A DNA stretch of 7,301 nucleotides from Acidobacteriaceae bacterium (GTDB taxonomy: Bacteria; Acidobacteriota; Terriglobia; Terriglobales; Acidobacteriaceae). Both the position numbers and the translations under genes were made by a program. The stretch is from NCBI GenBank assembly GCA_003164255.1, contig PLST01000563.1, forward strand, positions 1,592 through 8,892, read 5' to 3'. The notes beneath the pieces were generated by a model. The model made no database searches. It was not told the origin of the DNA and saw nothing but the letters and a program-made list of their open reading frames with translations. Positions 5,745 to 7,301 of this stretch are shown piece by piece (positions within the stretch are counted from its first letter, which is position 1; every line of letters begins with the position of its first letter).

Positions 5745-6659
5745 ATGTTTCTGACCGAAGCCGACGTGCGTGCCGAGCTGACGTATGAGGGGTTGATCCC
5801 TGCGATTCGCCAGGCGCTGATGGATTACTCGGCGGCCCTGGTGGAGCAGCCGGCCCGCATGATGCTGAGAGCGGGTAATGCCGAGGGGCACAACAACGGA
5901 TGGTTTGCGGTGATGCCGGTGATTGCGGGCGACGTGATGGCGGTGAAGACCGTTACGTTTTATCCGGGGAATGACGAGCTCGGCCTGCATACACACATGG
6001 CCATCGTGGAGTTGTTGCGGCGCTCCACTGGCGAACCGCTGGCGGTGATGGACGGGCGGCTGATCACGGAGATGCGGACCGCGGCGGTGTCTGCCGTGGC
6101 GCTCGACGTGCTGGGTGGTACGGATGTGCGAAGCCTGGGGATTCTGGGCAGCGGAGTGCAGGCGCGATCGCATTTGCGGGCATTTGGGATGGTGCGGCCG
6201 GGGCTCAAGGACATTCGCATCTGGAGCCGCACGGCCGACAATGCAAAACGGCTGGCTGCTGAAACCGGAGCGCGTGCTGTAACCATCGAGGAGGCAGCAG
6301 CAGCCGATGTGGTGCTGACGGTGACCTCAGCCGGAACACCAATCCTACAAGGCCGCTGGCTCGCTCCCCATGCCCTGGTGATTGCGGTCGGCGCTACCGG
6401 CGCTACCATGCGCGAGCTGGATGACGAAGTGATGAGAACGAGCTTCATTGTTGCCGAGTGCAAAGCCGCGGCCGAGCGCGAATCGGGTGATGTGCGCATG
6501 TCCGGCGTCAAGGTGGATGCGGAGGTGGGCGCCGTTGCCGCAGGCTCAACCGCAGCACCGCAGGGCAGGCGGATCGTTTTCAAGTCAGTTGGCATGGCGA
6601 TTGAAGATCTGACGGCAGCAAGGCTGGTGTGGCAGTCCAGAGCTTCAGAGTCAAAATAG
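5745..6659 (+). CDS. Ornithine cyclodeaminase/mu-crystallin family protein, substrate unknown
   Basis: A 304-residue NAD(P)-dependent oxidoreductase-like protein of the OCD/mu-crystallin family, which includes ornithine cyclodeaminase, archaeal alanine dehydrogenase, ketimine reductases and pyrroline-2-carboxylate reductases. Visible features: the substrate-side Arg38 and Lys68 (AVKTV), GRLITEMRTAAVSAVA (104-119), the Rossmann loop GILGSGVQA (132-140), an IWSRT strand end (159-163) after which an NADP/NAD-specificity residue usually sits, and AVGATGATMRELD (214-226). In true ornithine cyclodeaminase the last segment contains a catalytic Asp in a GGDxPGKxEL context; here it reads GATGATMRELD, so cyclodeamination is doubtful and an imine/ketimine reductase or dehydrogenase is more likely. 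The ATG at 5745 has GAGG four bases upstream. The open frame extends upstream to 5517 only as an overlap with the DUF2203 gene. Confidence 0.9.
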   Translation: MFLTEADVRAELTYEGLIPAIRQALMDYSAALVEQPARMMLRAGNAEGHNNGWFAVMPVIAGDVMAVKTVTFYPGNDELGLHTHMAIVELLRRSTGEPLAVMDGRLITEMRTAAVSAVALDVLGGTDVRSLGILGSGVQARSHLRAFGMVRPGLKDIRIWSRTADNAKRLAAETGARAVTIEEAAAADVVLTVTSAGTPILQGRWLAPHALVIAVGATGATMRELDDEVMRTSFIVAECKAAAERESGDVRMSGVKVDAEVGAVAAGSTAAPQGRRIVFKSVGMAIEDLTAARLVWQSRASESK

Positions 6660-6798
6660 AAAACAAAATTAAAACGCCGGGCCGATGCTTCGCGTGACGG
6701 ATGCAATGCGTCGAGGATCTAAATTGAGATCTGAAGATCTGAATCGAGCGAGTCACGCTGCATTCATACTTGACACACGACATTCACAACTCACGCCG

Positions 6799-6814
6799 TG
6801 TTCGAAATTGAACA
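6799..6814. promoter_or_regulatory. Candidate operator copy 1, TGTTC-N6-GAACA
   Basis: TGTTCGAAATTGAACA is a 16-base dyad with perfect 5-bp arms. It is 14/16 identical to a second copy at 6931-6946. Two such close copies 132 bases apart upstream of one gene fit a dimeric regulator binding twice. It is not the GAAC-N4-GTTC arrangement of Gram-positive LexA nor the GTTC-N7-GTTC of alphaproteobacterial LexA. Confidence 0.45.
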
Positions 6815-6900
6815 TGCATGCGCGGCAATCGCATGATGTGCGCATGCGGAAACGAATGCAAGTTGCGCATTTCAAAATGCGCGCCCGCGTTTGATTTCAA

Positions 6901-6955
6901 TTGTTCAAATTCGCACACTCGCAAAATGCTTGTTCGAATATGAACACTCGCAAAA
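6901..6955. repeat. 26-base imperfect direct repeat with 3-base spacer
   Basis: Units 6901-6926 and 6930-6955 both begin TTGTTC, both end ACACTCGCAAAA, and match at 22 of 26 positions. Differences fall in the centre, where the second unit has a full TGTTC-N6-GAACA dyad and the first has lost the right arm (GCACA instead of GAACA). The pair looks like a duplicated binding site in which one copy has decayed. Confidence 0.7.
6931..6946. promoter_or_regulatory. Candidate operator copy 2, TGTTC-N6-GAACA
   Basis: TGTTCGAATATGAACA, dyad with perfect 5-bp arms, lies 39 bases upstream of the possible -10 TATTAA at 6985 and inside the second unit of the 26-base direct repeat. The position would suit an activator or a repressor of the downstream secreted-protein gene. 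The binding protein is unknown. Confidence 0.45.
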
Positions 6956-6998
6956 AAAGATGAACCAACGCGTGAACTCGCGCGTATTAAGGGCTAAC

Positions 6999-7072
6999 GG
7001 TTCGCTGCGCAGCCGGGTCTAACCCGGCAGTTCCCCCCTCTGCTGCGATCGCATGCAGAGGCGCAAGCAACC
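6999..7072 (+). ncRNA. Structured 5' leader, predicted three-way junction
   Basis: The RNA can fold into a closing stem GGUU/AACC (6999-7002 with 7069-7072), a 3x3 internal loop, then UGCGC/GCGCA (7006-7010 with 7061-7065). Inside are two hairpins: GCCGGGU-CUA-ACCCGGC (7012-7028, perfect 7 bp) and CUCUGC...GCAGAG (7038-7043 with 7055-7060), whose inner part UGCGAUCGCA is itself a palindrome. A pyrimidine-rich AGUUCCCCC strand joins the hairpins. TATTAA at 6985-6990 would start transcription almost exactly at the base of the fold, and the Shine-Dalgarno of the next gene lies 14 bases after it. I compared it by memory with c-di-GMP, ydaO, cobalamin, guanidine and ZTP classes and see no match. 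It may be a protein- or ligand-binding leader, or simply a stable 5' end. Confidence 0.5.
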
Positions 7073-7098
7073 TTCAACGAAGATTGGAGATTCTTCAC

Positions 7099-7301
7099 AT
7101 GAAAAGTGGAGTCACGATATCCCTGTCTGTTGCAGCACTCGCTCTTGCCTCTTTCCTGGCGAACGATGCCCAGGCGAAAGACAAAAAGAATTTACCGACG
7201 ACGGAAGACGTCGTCTCAACCAGACAAGAGTCATCAGTTGCGTTCATGGTGCCTGCGCAAGCAACGCTTGTGGAGCCTCTCGATCAAAAGAAACTGCAGG
7301 C
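7099..7301 (+). CDS. Secreted protein of unknown function, N-terminus only
   Basis: The first 67 codons are present and the gene runs off the right edge. A GGAG at 7086-7089 precedes the ATG by nine bases. The N-terminus MKSGVTISLSVAALALASFL with an AQA-K cleavage site near residues 24-27 is a clear Sec signal peptide, so the mature protein is periplasmic, outer-membrane or secreted. The mature start is Lys/Asp-rich (KDKKN) and then shows no motif I recognise. It is preceded by a 439-base non-coding stretch with operator-like repeats and a structured leader, which suggests strong or complex regulation. Function cannot be stated. Confidence 0.8.
   Translation, partial: MKSGVTISLSVAALALASFLANDAQAKDKKNLPTTEDVVSTRQESSVAFMVPAQATLVEPLDQKKLQ

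Larger units (their letters stand above)
6660..6998. other. Palindrome-rich intergenic region
   Basis: No gene with plausible codon use is seen. Contents in order: tandem GATCTGAA (6728-6735 and 6736-6743) after a third GATCT at 6716; a TTGACA hexamer (6770-6775) without a matching -10; TGTTCGAAATTGAACA (6799-6814); inverted repeat GCATGCGC/GCGCATGC (6816-6823 and 6840-6847); palindrome GCGCATTT-CA-AAATGCGC (6865-6882); a 26-base imperfect direct repeat (6901-6926, 6930-6955); a short ACGCG/CGCGT inverted repeat (6968-6972, 6981-6985); TATTAA (6985-6990), a possible -10 for the leader that begins near 6999. Confidence 0.6.

Noticed and set aside
6716..6743. GATCTGAA tandem pair with a third GATCT
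   Set aside because: Only two full 8-base units and no flanking context. Noted as content of the intergenic region but not argued as functional.
6770..6775. Perfect TTGACA -35 hexamer
   Set aside because: No -10-like hexamer is found 16-18 bases downstream, and 320 bases separate it from the next start codon.
6685..6894. Small plus-strand open frame of 69 codons
   Set aside because: It lies over palindromes and repeats, has no ribosome site, and its translation is compositionally odd and unlike any family I know.
6999..7072. Reading of the leader as a c-di-GMP (GEMM) or ydaO c-di-AMP riboswitch
   Set aside because: Fragments such as CGGGUCUAA and GCGCAAGC recall these classes, but the order and conserved junction sequences do not match.

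Overview
The window looks like an ordinary chromosomal segment of an Acidobacteriota bacterium, probably class Terriglobia. The main reason is a tandem-domain leader in front of nadA that matches the NAD+-I (nadA motif) riboswitch, a class known to me only from Acidobacteriota. Heptanucleotide tandem arrays, a hairpin-type interspersed repeat and a single long TatA/TatB-type protein next to TatC also fit. No phage, transposase, CRISPR array, tRNA or rRNA is visible.

Minus strand, 3484 down to 1: a compact cluster in the order tatA/tatB-like, tatC, secreted M28-type metallopeptidase resembling glutaminyl cyclase, mtnP (5'-methylthioadenosine phosphorylase), and the first 15 codons of a PfkB-family kinase that runs off the left edge. 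The first three genes overlap by 8 and 4 bases and should be translationally coupled. The last two follow after gaps of about 110 and 58 bases. A protein-export module is therefore followed by an exported enzyme and then by methylthioadenosine/nucleoside salvage.

Plus strand, 3726 to 6659: the riboswitch and nadA (quinolinate synthase, de novo NAD synthesis), then a 180-base gap with a heptamer array and two perfect inverted repeats, a DUF2203 protein of unknown function, and an ornithine cyclodeaminase/mu-crystallin family protein whose catalytic-loop signature differs from true ornithine cyclodeaminase.

Plus strand, 6660 to 7301: a 439-base non-coding stretch rich in palindromes. It holds two near-identical TGTTC-N6-GAACA sites, a 26-base imperfect direct repeat, several longer inverted repeats and, next to the following gene, a leader that can fold as a three-way junction. 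It precedes the start of a secreted protein of unknown function cut by the right edge. The nadA riboswitch is the firmest regulatory element. The 6799-7072 region is the best candidate for undescribed regulation.
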